Shown here piece after piece: positions 1-7,736 of a stretch of 64,000 bases of DNA; position 1 is the first letter of the stretch; every line of letters begins with the position of its first letter. The position numbers were made by a program, and so were the translations under genes. The notes under the pieces are model-generated. The model saw nothing but the letters and a program-made list of their open reading frames with translations, made no database searches and was not told the DNA's origin. This DNA is from an uncultured Collinsella sp. (GTDB lineage Bacteria > Actinomycetota > Coriobacteriia > Coriobacteriales > Coriobacteriaceae), in the NCBI GenBank assembly GCA_958427355.1, contig CAUACA010000007.1, forward strand, positions 1 through 64,000, read 5' to 3'.

Positions 1-165
1 TCAGGGAATTGTAATTGATGGTGAAGGTTCAAAGGTTATTTGCAAAGACTAATTTAAACTTCCAGTTTGCTGCACTCGCTCCTAGCAGGGTTTGGGGCAG
101 GCACGCCCAACAAGAAGCCGTCCCAAAGGGGCAAGAATGGGGACTGCGGACGATTTCTTGGACCG

Positions 166-399
166 TTACGTGGCCCTTCCCAGCGCGGAGCGAAACTCGG
201 CCGGCGTGCGGCCACCGAGCGCATCGCTGCACCTCTCCGTATCGTATCGGCCGATCCAGCCCCCGAGCTCCTCGATGAAGCGGGCGGGGGTCCATTCCGA
301 CCAGTCCCTGCCGTACCAGAACTCCTTCTTGAGCAGGCCGAAGAAGCCCTCCATCGCCGTGTTGTCCGGGCTGCAGCCCTTGGCGGACTGGATTGGCTA
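166..399 (-). pseudogene. IS3-family transposase, C-terminal remnant
   Basis: The minus strand between an in-frame stop (397-399) and the stop at 166-168 encodes the end of an IS3-type integrase-core transposase. It shows the familiar block in which a conserved Asn-Thr-Ala-Met-Glu-Gly-Phe-Phe run precedes LLKKEFWYGRDW, followed by YDTERCSDALGGRTPAEFR at the tail. Only about 77 codons remain and the catalytic DDE residues upstream are lost, so it cannot be active. No terminal inverted repeats were recognised. Positions 1-165 hold nothing else I can name. Confidence 0.75.
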
Positions 400-491
400 A
401 ACTGATGTGGACAGATCCGGGAGGGGCGCAAGAGACGGGAGGGCCGTGTACGCGTTCCTGCGCGAGGACCGCGGGGAGGGACTGCCTGGGT

Positions 492-641
492 ACGGCACCT
501 GTCAACTCGGTCTACGTCTTTGATGACCGGGTCGTACTCAATATCAACTTCACGGATCATGCCAAAACGGTCACCCGTGAGGAAGTGTTGGATTCGAGTG
601 CTGTGGACAATGTTCCAGCATGCTGGGATCGAACTCGCTAG
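492..641 (+). pseudogene. large serine recombinase, C-terminal tail remnant
   Basis: The plus strand from about 492 to the TAG at 639-641 reads VNSVYVFDDRVVLNINF followed by TVTREEVLDSS, which resembles the beta-rich C-terminal tail of large serine recombinases (YVYDD..VV..NF...TVT.EEV). No recombinase head is present; upstream the frame merges into unrelated sequence and the IS3 remnant. It overlaps the 3' end of the DUF523 gene on the other strand by about 70 bases. The identification is by remembered family pattern only. Confidence 0.4.
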
Positions 642-1062
642 CCGGAATCACACGGTATCCGTGGCGCAGGAGCAGGTCGACGAAAACGCCGTTACCCGGT
701 GTGAGCGTACCGCTGAACGTTCCGTCGTAGATACGGCCTACACCACACGAGGGGCTACGGTCCTGCAAGACGCACGCAGCGATCTGGGACGGGCCGCCCG
801 CTTGCTCGCACATATCGAGCGCGCGCTCTGCACCCAGGCGAAACTCGCGATCGACCGAGACGCCCTCGCAGGTACGGACCTCGCCGTTCACAATCTCGGA
901 CGGCTTGCGCGGCGTGGGCAGGCCCCCAAAGACCTCAGGGCACACCAAGAGGACCTCGGTCCCCGTACGCTCGCAGGCCTCGACCAGCTCGCGATGGTAG
1001 TTATCGAGCCCGTTATACTTGCAGCTCTCGCCTATTAAACAGGCGCTCACCACGATCTTCAT
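571..1062 (-). CDS. DUF523 family protein
   Basis: A 163-residue protein of the DUF523 family, whose function is not established. It starts KIVVSACLIGESCKYNG and carries the family's conserved Cys-containing VSACL..G..C.Y.G opening, a CPEVFGGLPTPR segment (two more conserved features) and QDRSPSCGVGRIYDG near residue 120; the conserved cysteines suggest metal or thiol chemistry, which is inference. The start is the ATG at 1062, with GGGGAG seven bases upstream; an in-frame ATG at 1125 would cross the ftsH terminator and is unlikely. The last about 24 codons are antisense to the recombinase remnant, so the native C-terminus may have been replaced. The gene sits immediately behind the ftsH terminator with little space for a promoter. 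Confidence 0.85.
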   Translation of the reverse strand: MKIVVSACLIGESCKYNGLDNYHRELVEACERTGTEVLLVCPEVFGGLPTPRKPSEIVNGEVRTCEGVSVDREFRLGAERALDMCEQAGGPSQIAACVLQDRSPSCGVGRIYDGTFSGTLTPGNGVFVDLLLRHGYRVIPASEFDPSMLEHCPQHSNPTLPHG

Positions 1063-1080
1063 ATACAACACTCCCCACGC

Positions 1081-1117
1081 AAAACGCCCCATTTGAGATG
1101 GACACTCAAATGGGGCG
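1081..1117 (-). terminator. intrinsic terminator of ftsH
   Basis: A perfect 13-bp stem (1085-1097 with 1105-1117, 7-base loop) is followed on the minus strand by TTTT (1081-1084). It begins 22 bases after the ftsH stop and ends 19 bases before the DUF523 start. Confidence 0.85.
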
Positions 1118-1138
1118 ATTGACACTGCGCAACTAGTA

Positions 1139-3031
1139 TTACTGCTGCTTTGGCATCAGCGGATTCTCGCGCGTGAGGAGATTCATAAACTCCTCGCCCG
1201 TGATCGTCTCCTTCTTGTACAGATAACGAGCCAGCTCGTGGAGCTTAAACTTGTTCTCCTTCAGAATCTGCAAAGCGCGGTCGTGCGCATCCTCGATCAG
1301 CTTGGCGACAATCGCGTCCACGCGCTCGGCCGTACCGGGGGCGCAGGTGAGCGACGTGTCCTGATTGAGATACGCGTTCTGCACGGTACCGAGCGCCATC
1401 ATGCCAAACTCGTCGGACATACCAAAGCGCGTCACCATATTACGGGCGAGCTTGGTGGCCTGCTCGATGTCGTTGGCGGCGCCGGTCGTCATCTCTCCAA
1501 AGATGAGCTCCTCGGCTGCGCGGCCACCGCAATAGACAGCGAGCTTGTCCAAGACCTCCTGGCGCGTCGTCAGGAAGCGCTCGTCCTCCTCGACCTGCAT
1601 GGTATAACCAAGAGCACCGCTCGTGCGCGGCACGATGGTGATCTTCGTGACCGGCGCAGAGCCCTTCTGGCGAGCGGCAACGATGGCATGGCCGATCTCG
1701 TGATAAGAAACGACCTGCTTCTCGTGGTCGGACAGCACCGTGGACTTACGCTGTTGGCCGGCAATGACGACCTCCACCGACTCCTCGAAGTCGTCCTGGG
1801 TTGCACGCTTGCGACCCTCGCGAACGGCGCGCAGGGCGCCCTCGTTGATGATATTGGCCAGGTCGGCGCCCGAGGCACCGGGCGTGGCGCGGGCAATCGC
1901 GGTCAGGTCGATCGGCGGCTCGGTCTTCACGCTCTTAGCATGCAGCTCGAGGATGTTCTTGCGGCCGGTCAGATCGGGCAGCTCGACGGGGATGCGGCGG
2001 TCAAAACGACCGGGGCGCAGTAGAGCGGGATCGAGACTGTCGGGGCGGTTGGTTGCGGCAAGGACAACGATACCCTTGTGGTTATCGAAGCCATCCATCT
2101 CGGTCAGCAACTGATTGAGCGTCTGCTCGCGCTCGTCGTTGCCGCTAAAGCCGCCGCCATCGCGCTTCTTACCGATGGTATCGATCTCATCGATAAAGAC
2201 GATACACGGTGCCTTTTCCTTGGCCTGCTTAAACAGGTCACGAACCTTAGCAGCGCCGCGACCGACAAACATCTCAACGAACTCAGAGCCCGAAATGCTA
2301 AAGAACGGAACACCGGCCTCGCCGGCAACAGCCTTGGCAAGCAGGGTCTTACCGGTACCCGGAGGGCCAACAAGGAGAGCACCGCGCGGCAGCTTGGCGC
2401 CGATCTCCTCGTAGCGCTGCGGCTTCTCCAGAAAGTCGACGACCTCCTTGAGAGACTCCTTGGCCTCTTCCTGACCGGCGACGTCCTTAAAGGTCACGCC
2501 CACGTCCTTGGAGGCGATCACGCGCGCGCCGGACTTACCCAGTCCGCCACCGCCAAAACCGCCGCCGCCAAAGTTCATCGACGGGCCGTCATCGCCCATA
2601 GCCTTCTTCATGCGGCGGTTGAGCCACCAACCGATGAGGAAGAAAATCGCCATGGGAAGAATGAGTGTGAGCAGGTAGTAGGTCATCAAACCCGAGTTTT
2701 TATCGGGAACGACCGACTCCAGCGAAGCGCCAGACTCAAGCACGCGATCGGTAAAGCCCGCGTCATTCGGCACACCGGTCGTCTTGTAGGCGATGTTCTC
2801 GTCCTCGCCCTTCTTGGTGTAATAAATCGAGTAATCGTCCGTGTTGTACTCGACCTTGTCGACGCTCTTCTTATCGAGCGCTTTGACAAACGTCGAGTAA
2901 TCGGTCTTCGTAATCTGCTGCGTGTGACCGATGTTGGGGAACAGAACGGTCGAGAGCACGAGGTAGACGACGAAGGCGATGAGCACGTAGAGGATCATAT
3001 TCCGTCTACGCTTGTTGTCATCCATCTCCAT
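1139..3031 (-). CDS. ftsH: ATP-dependent zinc metalloprotease FtsH
   Basis: Membrane-anchored AAA+ protease that degrades unassembled or short-lived membrane and cytosolic proteins. Counting from the longer start at 3046, there are two membrane segments at about residues 17-36 and 121-143 around an extracytoplasmic loop, a Gly-rich linker (about 159-170), Walker A GPPGTGKT (227-234), Walker B IVFIDEIDTIG, an arginine-finger region LLRPGRFDR, and the zinc site HEIGH (449-453). The length (about 630) is normal. The ATG at 3031 is preferred: GGAG lies nine bases upstream, inside the extension that begins at 3046, whereas the ATG at 3046 has no ribosome site. It is transcribed divergently from the cobalamin adenosyltransferase and ends at a strong terminator. 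Its usual tilS-hpt neighbours are absent. Confidence 0.97.
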   Translation of the reverse strand: MEMDDNKRRRNMILYVLIAFVVYLVLSTVLFPNIGHTQQITKTDYSTFVKALDKKSVDKVEYNTDDYSIYYTKKGEDENIAYKTTGVPNDAGFTDRVLESGASLESVVPDKNSGLMTYYLLTLILPMAIFFLIGWWLNRRMKKAMGDDGPSMNFGGGGFGGGGLGKSGARVIASKDVGVTFKDVAGQEEAKESLKEVVDFLEKPQRYEEIGAKLPRGALLVGPPGTGKTLLAKAVAGEAGVPFFSISGSEFVEMFVGRGAAKVRDLFKQAKEKAPCIVFIDEIDTIGKKRDGGGFSGNDEREQTLNQLLTEMDGFDNHKGIVVLAATNRPDSLDPALLRPGRFDRRIPVELPDLTGRKNILELHAKSVKTEPPIDLTAIARATPGASGADLANIINEGALRAVREGRKRATQDDFEESVEVVIAGQQRKSTVLSDHEKQVVSYHEIGHAIVAARQKGSAPVTKITIVPRTSGALGYTMQVEEDERFLTTRQEVLDKLAVYCGGRAAEELIFGEMTTGAANDIEQATKLARNMVTRFGMSDEFGMMALGTVQNAYLNQDTSLTCAPGTAERVDAIVAKLIEDAHDRALQILKENKFKLHELARYLYKKETITGEEFMNLLTRENPLMPKQQ

Positions 3032-3123
3032 CTGCTTGAACTCCATCTACTGGGGTTGATAATGCTAACTAGAATACCCAACCCGGCCGGCGATAAACCG
3101 ACGCCGGGCACGAAAGGATAGAG

Positions 3124-3609
3124 ATGGCATCACTCGAAGTCGGCAAGGTTCAGATCTATACGGGCGATGGCAAGGGCAAAACCACGGCTGCGCTGGGATT
3201 GGCGATGCGCGCCACAGGTTATAGGCTCGACGTACTCATGCTGCAGATTGCCAAGAAGCTGCACTGCGCCGAGCATGACGCAGCGCCTCGATTGGGGTTA
3301 CGCATCGTACAAGCCGACCGCGACACGCCCGAAGCCTGTGCCGCACAGATCATGGAGCTCGCACGCGAACAGATTAGCAAGGTCGACTTGCTGATCTTGG
3401 ATGAGCTGGGGGAAGCCATGCAACGGGGCTTTGTGACGCGCGAAGATGTCGAAGCGTTGATCGCGATGAAACCGACCGCCACGGAGCTCGTACTCACCAG
3501 CCGCGGCTTGCTGCCCCTCGCCGACCTTGCCGACCTAGTAACCGAAATGCGCCCCGTCAAACACTACTTCGACGAAGGCCTCCTAGCCCGCCAAGGCATC
3601 GAATACTAA
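3124..3609 (+). CDS. BtuR/CobO-type cob(I)alamin adenosyltransferase
   Basis: A 161-residue P-loop protein of the CobA/CobO/BtuR family, which transfers the adenosyl group of ATP to cob(I)alamin to make the coenzyme form of B12. It has the family's N-terminal nucleotide loop GDGKGKTTAALG (residues 14-25) and a Walker-B-like LLILDELGEA near residue 96. It is slightly shorter than the usual 170-200 residues, mainly at the N-terminus, and lacks the WNG and GFTW motifs I would expect in CobO, so it may be a divergent member. AAAGGA precedes the ATG by six bases. No other B12 genes are nearby; it may serve salvage of external cobalamin. Confidence 0.8.
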   Translation: MASLEVGKVQIYTGDGKGKTTAALGLAMRATGYRLDVLMLQIAKKLHCAEHDAAPRLGLRIVQADRDTPEACAAQIMELAREQISKVDLLILDELGEAMQRGFVTREDVEALIAMKPTATELVLTSRGLLPLADLADLVTEMRPVKHYFDEGLLARQGIEY

Positions 3610-3696
3610 TTGATGCAAAGGGGACGGAAGAAAACGGATCACTTCGCCTTATCGCCAGCCAATGATCCGTTCTCCTCCGTCCCCTACGGATCAATT
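3608..3696. repeat. long inverted repeat with GGGGACG arms (copy 1)
   Basis: Between the convergent adenosyltransferase and MATE genes, 3608-3614 pairs with 3690-3696 and the GGGGACGGA-bearing arm at 3620-3640 pairs with 3663-3684. The right end overlaps the MATE stop codon. It may act as a bidirectional terminator or be a REP-like repeat; similar arms occur at 23982-24029 and 41571-41648. Confidence 0.7.
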
Positions 3697-5044
3697 AGGC
3701 GGTGGCGCGGCCGAGCCAGTTGCCGCTGTGGTGGTAGATGGTGAACATCGTGGCCGTAATGAGCCACGTTACGGGGTAGACCAGCAGTAGATGCTCGAGC
3801 GACGGATCGAAAGGCATGATCGCAAACACCCAGATCACCCTCAAGACAACGGTGCCAAAGATGGTGAGCATCATAGGCTGCAGACTCACGCCGGCACCGC
3901 GAATGGAGCCCGACGCGTTTTCGATAATCGAGAAGATCGCGTAGAACGGCGCGATGAAATGAAGAATCGTCGTGGTGTACGCCGAAATCGAAGCATCGTC
4001 GACGAACAGACGCGACAACGGACCCGAGAACACCAGCAGCACGGCAGACAGGCCACCAATGAGCATAAACGACAGCACGAGCGACGTATGGTAGCCCTTG
4101 CGCATGCGCTCGTAGTTGCGCGCGCCAAAGTTCTGTGCCGAGAACGTGGTGATCGACACGCCGAGCGCCTCGGTAACCATCCAGACAATGCCATCTAAGC
4201 GGCCCGAAAGACCCCACGCCGTGGTGACATCGGCACCAAACGAGTTGACCGACACCTGAATCAAAACATTGGAAATCGAATAGGCAGCAGACTGAAAGCC
4301 AAGCGGCAGACCACACGAGATCATGCTCTTGCAAATACCGCGATCGATGCCGAGCTTAGACAGCGAAAGACGCCATGCGCCCGGAGCGCGCATCATGCGA
4401 AACACGATCATCGTTGCATTGGAGCAAATGGTCAGCGCCACTGCGATGCCGCAGCCCAGCGCCTCCATATGCAACACAGCGACAAAGATGATATCCAGCA
4501 CCACGTTAACCAGGCAGCCAGAGGCAATGATCACGGCGGGCCCGCGTGTGTCGCCCACGGCACGCAGCAGTGCGGTTCCCATATTAAGCAGCAGTGCCGC
4601 AACCATCGCGGCAAAATAACAGCGAGCATAGGCCACGCCCTCGGCCAATAGTTCATGCGGCGTGTTCATAAGCACCAGCATGGGCTCAACGAACACTATG
4701 CCAAGAATCGAGAAAACGATACCGCCCACCAACGCGAGCGTCATGGCGGTATGGACCGAACGACTCAGTCGCTCATCATCGTGCTGGCCAAAATACTGAC
4801 CGGTAATGACCGCGCAGCCGGCGCCGACGCCAACGCAAAAGCCAATGCAGAGCTCGGTGAGCACCATCGTGGCTTGAATACCACCCAACGCGAGCTTGCC
4901 GCCAAACTGACCGACGATATAGGTGCCGATAAGCGTGTAGGCCTGCTGAAAAAACGAACTAAAAAAGATGGGAACGCACAGCGACAGCAATTGCTGCCAA
5001 ATGACACCTTGCGTTACATCGATAGCCGTAGATTTCTTAGCCAC
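3695..5044 (-). CDS. MATE family multidrug/metabolite efflux transporter
   Basis: A 449-residue integral membrane protein of the MATE (NorM/DinF) family, which exports cationic drugs or metabolites in exchange for Na+ or H+. Hydrophobic stretches are spaced as in a 12-helix MATE fold, and the N-terminal half has the family's VPIFFSSFFQQAYTLIGTYIVG opening (quoted in part: FFQQAYTLIGTYIVGQFGG) with GAGCAVITGQYFGQ near residue 80. The GTG at 5044 is chosen because GGGGAGGGC lies just upstream; an ATG at 5077 lacks a site. The substrate cannot be inferred from context. The stop lies in the inverted repeat shared with the convergent adenosyltransferase gene. Confidence 0.92.
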   Translation of the reverse strand: MAKKSTAIDVTQGVIWQQLLSLCVPIFFSSFFQQAYTLIGTYIVGQFGGKLALGGIQATMVLTELCIGFCVGVGAGCAVITGQYFGQHDDERLSRSVHTAMTLALVGGIVFSILGIVFVEPMLVLMNTPHELLAEGVAYARCYFAAMVAALLLNMGTALLRAVGDTRGPAVIIASGCLVNVVLDIIFVAVLHMEALGCGIAVALTICSNATMIVFRMMRAPGAWRLSLSKLGIDRGICKSMISCGLPLGFQSAAYSISNVLIQVSVNSFGADVTTAWGLSGRLDGIVWMVTEALGVSITTFSAQNFGARNYERMRKGYHTSLVLSFMLIGGLSAVLLVFSGPLSRLFVDDASISAYTTTILHFIAPFYAIFSIIENASGSIRGAGVSLQPMMLTIFGTVVLRVIWVFAIMPFDPSLEHLLLVYPVTWLITATMFTIYHHSGNWLGRATA

Positions 5045-5169
5045 ACGCCCTCCCCACACGCATAGGTCAAACAGCAAAACAGCAATTTAAAACCAAAGCC
5101 AAAACCAGCTTAGCACCGACTGGCAGCGACCGAAACACCCCGAATTAGAGCACGGTGCGGAATAACTGC

Positions 5170-6084
5170 CTAGTGATACAAACCCGGCTGGTAGTGATAC
5201 TCATTGCTCACGTGCGGGCATAGCTGCCAAAAGGCGACAGCGCTCGCCGCGGCCACGTTGAGCGAATCGACCCCGTGCGCCATCGGAATGCGCACCGCGT
5301 GGTCACAGCCGGCAATGGTCTTGGCGCCCAAGCCGGCACCCTCGGTGCCCATAAAAATCGCCAAGCGATCAATCTTCTGCAGTACAGAATCATCAAGCGA
5401 AAAAGAGTCGTCCGTCAACGCCATAGCGGCACACGAAAAACCGGCGTCGTGCAACGCGCTCAGACCATCATGCGGCCACACACGAGCCTCGCTGCCAATG
5501 CGCGTCCACGGCACCTGAAACACGGTGCCCATGCTCACGCGGGCCGAGCGACGGTACAGCGGGTCGCAGCACGTCGGGCTGACCAAAATACCGTCAACGT
5601 TCAATGCGGCAGCCGAGCGGAAAATCGCGCCGACATTGGTGTGATCGACAATACCCTCAAGCACGCACACGCGCACCGGACGATCCCCCGCCGCCTCGAC
5701 GACGCCGCCCAAGAACTCATCAACCGGAATCTGACGCGGCCGACGGAACGCCGCGAGCGCACCACGCGTCACGTTAAAACCCGTCAGCTGCTCCATGAGT
5801 TCCATGGAAGCCACGAACACAGGAACCGGACCTGCGCCCTCGCGCACAACCAGGCGCTCAAACAGCGGCATCATCTGGTCGAGCCAGCGTTCGCCCAAAA
5901 GAAAGCTCACCGGCTCGTATCCGGCACGCACCGCGCGCTCAATAACCTTGGCACTCTCGGCGATAAAGATGCCCTTTTGCGGCTCTAGCACGCAGCGCAG
6001 CTCACGCTCGGTCAGTCGCACGTAGGCATCGAGCCGCTCGTCCTCGAGCGAATCAATTCGCAGAACCTCAACGGCATCAGTCAT
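5170..6084 (-). CDS. SPOUT (TrmH/SpoU family) RNA 2'-O-methyltransferase
   Basis: A 304-residue RNA ribose methyltransferase of the SpoU/TrmH family. The C-terminal half carries the three SPOUT motifs: NVGAIFRSAAAL (motif 1), IFMGTEGAGL (motif 2) and IPMAHGVDSLNVAAASAV (motif 3), which form the trefoil knot that binds S-adenosylmethionine. The N-terminal part is a substrate-binding domain of the SpoU_sub_bind type. The exact target (23S rRNA or tRNA) cannot be told from sequence. The ATG at 6084 begins the conserved protein; a longer frame reaches 6156 through an intergenic hairpin and is less likely. No strong ribosome site is visible. Confidence 0.9.
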   Translation of the reverse strand: MTDAVEVLRIDSLEDERLDAYVRLTERELRCVLEPQKGIFIAESAKVIERAVRAGYEPVSFLLGERWLDQMMPLFERLVVREGAGPVPVFVASMELMEQLTGFNVTRGALAAFRRPRQIPVDEFLGGVVEAAGDRPVRVCVLEGIVDHTNVGAIFRSAAALNVDGILVSPTCCDPLYRRSARVSMGTVFQVPWTRIGSEARVWPHDGLSALHDAGFSCAAMALTDDSFSLDDSVLQKIDRLAIFMGTEGAGLGAKTIAGCDHAVRIPMAHGVDSLNVAAASAVAFWQLCPHVSNEYHYQPGLYH

Positions 6085-6162
6085 AGCAGCCAGCCCGCAC
6101 CCTTCTTTACAGCACCTATACAAATATCGGGGCAACGCCATGCGCTGCCCCGCCACTCATTC

Positions 6163-6194
6163 CAACCCGATAATACCGAAGGGATAATCGGGTT
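6163..6194 (-). terminator. hairpin after folA
   Basis: AACCCGAT and ATCGGGTT arms around a short loop lie directly after the folA stop. A second GC-rich hairpin (6129-6152) follows. Neither has a clear U tract on the minus strand, so termination is only suggested. Confidence 0.4.
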
Positions 6195-6712
6195 TACGCA
6201 TCAACGCGACGATACGTCACGAACTCATATTCGAGGCCCTCATCGCCTTCTCCGGCAGCGACAACCGCCGATTCGCTGGCCCGCGCAATCTCCCACGCAG
6301 GATCGGCTTCCAAATCGGGAAAGTACGTATCCACGACATGGACGCAGTGGTTATGCGTGACCTCGGCCTCGACGCAATACGGCAAAAACTGCCGATAGAC
6401 ATCGCCGCCACCGATCACCCAGGCAACGGGCTCATCGGCAACCGCAGCGAGCGCCTCGTCGATGCTATGCACCACGTCAACGCCATCGGGCGCAAAATCC
6501 TCGTCGCGCGTAAGCACGATATTGCGGCGGTTCTTGAGAGGACGCCCGCCGGGAAAACTCAGCAGGGTCTTGCGCCCCATAATAACCGGGCAACCTTTGG
6601 TGCACGCCACAAAATGGCGCATGTCGGCGCGATTGGACACCACCATGCCGCCCTCGCACCCAATGCCCCAGTCGTCACACACGGCGACGATAGCAGATAG
6701 CTTACACGTCAT
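6194..6712 (-). CDS. folA: dihydrofolate reductase
   Basis: A 172-residue DHFR that reduces dihydrofolate to tetrahydrofolate with NADPH, regenerating the cofactor consumed by the adjacent ThyA. Visible family motifs are LSAIVAVCDDWGIGCEGGM (substrate loop), VIMGRKTLLSFPGGRPLKNR (NADPH site) and AWVIGGGDVYRQFLPY. The ATG at 6712 has AGGTGG five bases upstream; the GTG at 6721 overlaps that site. It follows thyA by nine bases, so the two are surely co-transcribed and probably translationally coupled. Confidence 0.96.
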   Translation of the reverse strand: MTCKLSAIVAVCDDWGIGCEGGMVVSNRADMRHFVACTKGCPVIMGRKTLLSFPGGRPLKNRRNIVLTRDEDFAPDGVDVVHSIDEALAAVADEPVAWVIGGGDVYRQFLPYCVEAEVTHNHCVHVVDTYFPDLEADPAWEIARASESAVVAAGEGDEGLEYEFVTYRRVDA

Positions 6713-6721
6713 GAGCACCAC

Positions 6722-7570
6722 CTACACCGCAATGGGAATGTTCTTGACCTGCGGGCCGTGCTCATAGCCCTCGACGATGAGGTCGTCGGTCGTAAACGCA
6801 TAGAAGTCATGCACGTCGGGATTCAGCGTTACCTTAGGCGCCGCAAACTGCGGACGCTCAATAAGCTCGCGGACGATATCGACGTGACGGTCGTAAATGT
6901 GAGCATCGGCGATCACGTGCAGCAGCTCGCCGGGAATCATATCGACCGACTGCGCAACCATCATGAGCAGAATGGCGTACTGGCACACATTCCAGTTGTT
7001 TGCGGCCAAAATGTCCTGGCTGCGCTGGTTGAGAATCATATTGAGTGTGGGCTTGTCGTCCTGCGGACGCTGCGTCACGTTATACGTCACGCTGTACGCG
7101 CACGGATACAGGTGCATCTCGGACAAGTCGCTGAACACATAGGTGTTCGTCATAATGCGTCGACTGTACGGTGTGTGTTTAAGATCGTACAGCACGCGGT
7201 CCATTTGGTCAAAGTCACCCTCGGCATAATGGCTTTTCTGGCCAATCTGGTACCCGTAGGCCTTGCCGATGGAGCCGGTCTCGTCGGCCCACTCGTCCCA
7301 AATATGGCTGTTGAGGTCATGGACGTTATTGGACTTCTTTTGATAGATCCACAGGATCTCGTCCATGGCGGACTTGAGCGCCGTACGACGCAGCGTAAGC
7401 GCGGGGAACTCCTCGCGCAGGTCGTAGCGCGCCGTGACGCCAAAGTTTTTAATGGTATAGGCAGGGGTGCCATCCTCCCACACCGGGCGGACCTTTTGGC
7501 CCTCGGTGGTGGTGCCATGGTCCAGAATGTCGCGGCACATGGTTACAAACTGTTGATCAGCCTTGCTCAT
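6722..7570 (-). CDS. thyA: thymidylate synthase (B. subtilis ThyA / phi3T type)
   Basis: A 282-residue thymidylate synthase that methylates dUMP with methylene-tetrahydrofolate. The catalytic Cys is in YPCAYSVTYNV, followed by NQRSQDILAANNWNVCQY (phosphate-binding RSxD) and HIYDRHVDIV. The PCAY form, in place of the PCH of the E. coli enzyme, and the segment EDGTPAYTI are like the B. subtilis ThyA / phage phi3T branch as I remember it. The ATG at 7570 has a textbook AGGAGG seven bases upstream; an in-frame extension to 8140 is only the shadow of the opposite-strand gene. It heads a thyA-folA operon and diverges from the DUF134 gene. Confidence 0.96.
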   Translation of the reverse strand: MSKADQQFVTMCRDILDHGTTTEGQKVRPVWEDGTPAYTIKNFGVTARYDLREEFPALTLRRTALKSAMDEILWIYQKKSNNVHDLNSHIWDEWADETGSIGKAYGYQIGQKSHYAEGDFDQMDRVLYDLKHTPYSRRIMTNTYVFSDLSEMHLYPCAYSVTYNVTQRPQDDKPTLNMILNQRSQDILAANNWNVCQYAILLMMVAQSVDMIPGELLHVIADAHIYDRHVDIVRELIERPQFAAPKVTLNPDVHDFYAFTTDDLIVEGYEHGPQVKNIPIAV

Positions 7571-7654
7571 TGACCCTCCTGTCAGTCGCCTACAAGCGAG
7601 ATTCATTGTAGCCCAGACACACGCGGCCCCACAGCCCAAACATAAGCCCTCATT

Positions 7655-7672
7655 TTCTGACATATGACAGAA
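7655..7672. promoter_or_regulatory. palindromic operator, distal copy
   Basis: TTCTGACATATGACAGAA is an imperfect palindrome with a perfect CATATG core. It shares TGACATATG with the perfect palindrome at 7711-7722, 50 bp away, in the thyA / DUF134 divergent region. It is probably an operator of the adjacent DUF134-type regulator. Confidence 0.5.
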
Positions 7673-7710
7673 ATTCCTTGCGCAAATCTGCACGTTCGCT
7701 ATTCTATTGT

Positions 7711-7722
7711 TGACATATGTCA
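7711..7722. promoter_or_regulatory. palindromic operator, proximal copy
   Basis: TGACATATGTCA, a perfect 12-bp palindrome, lies just before the AAGGAG site of the DUF134-NifX gene, where a bound regulator would block transcription or early elongation. A possible promoter (TTGCGC at 7678, TATTCT at 7700) lies between the two palindromes. Confidence 0.55.
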
Positions 7723-7736
7723 GATAAGGAGTGCGC

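Noticed and set aside
603..640. tRNA 3' end remnant (a GTTCGATCCC-like string on the minus strand)
   Set aside because: The flanking bases do not form a T-arm stem or any acceptor stem, so the match is probably chance.
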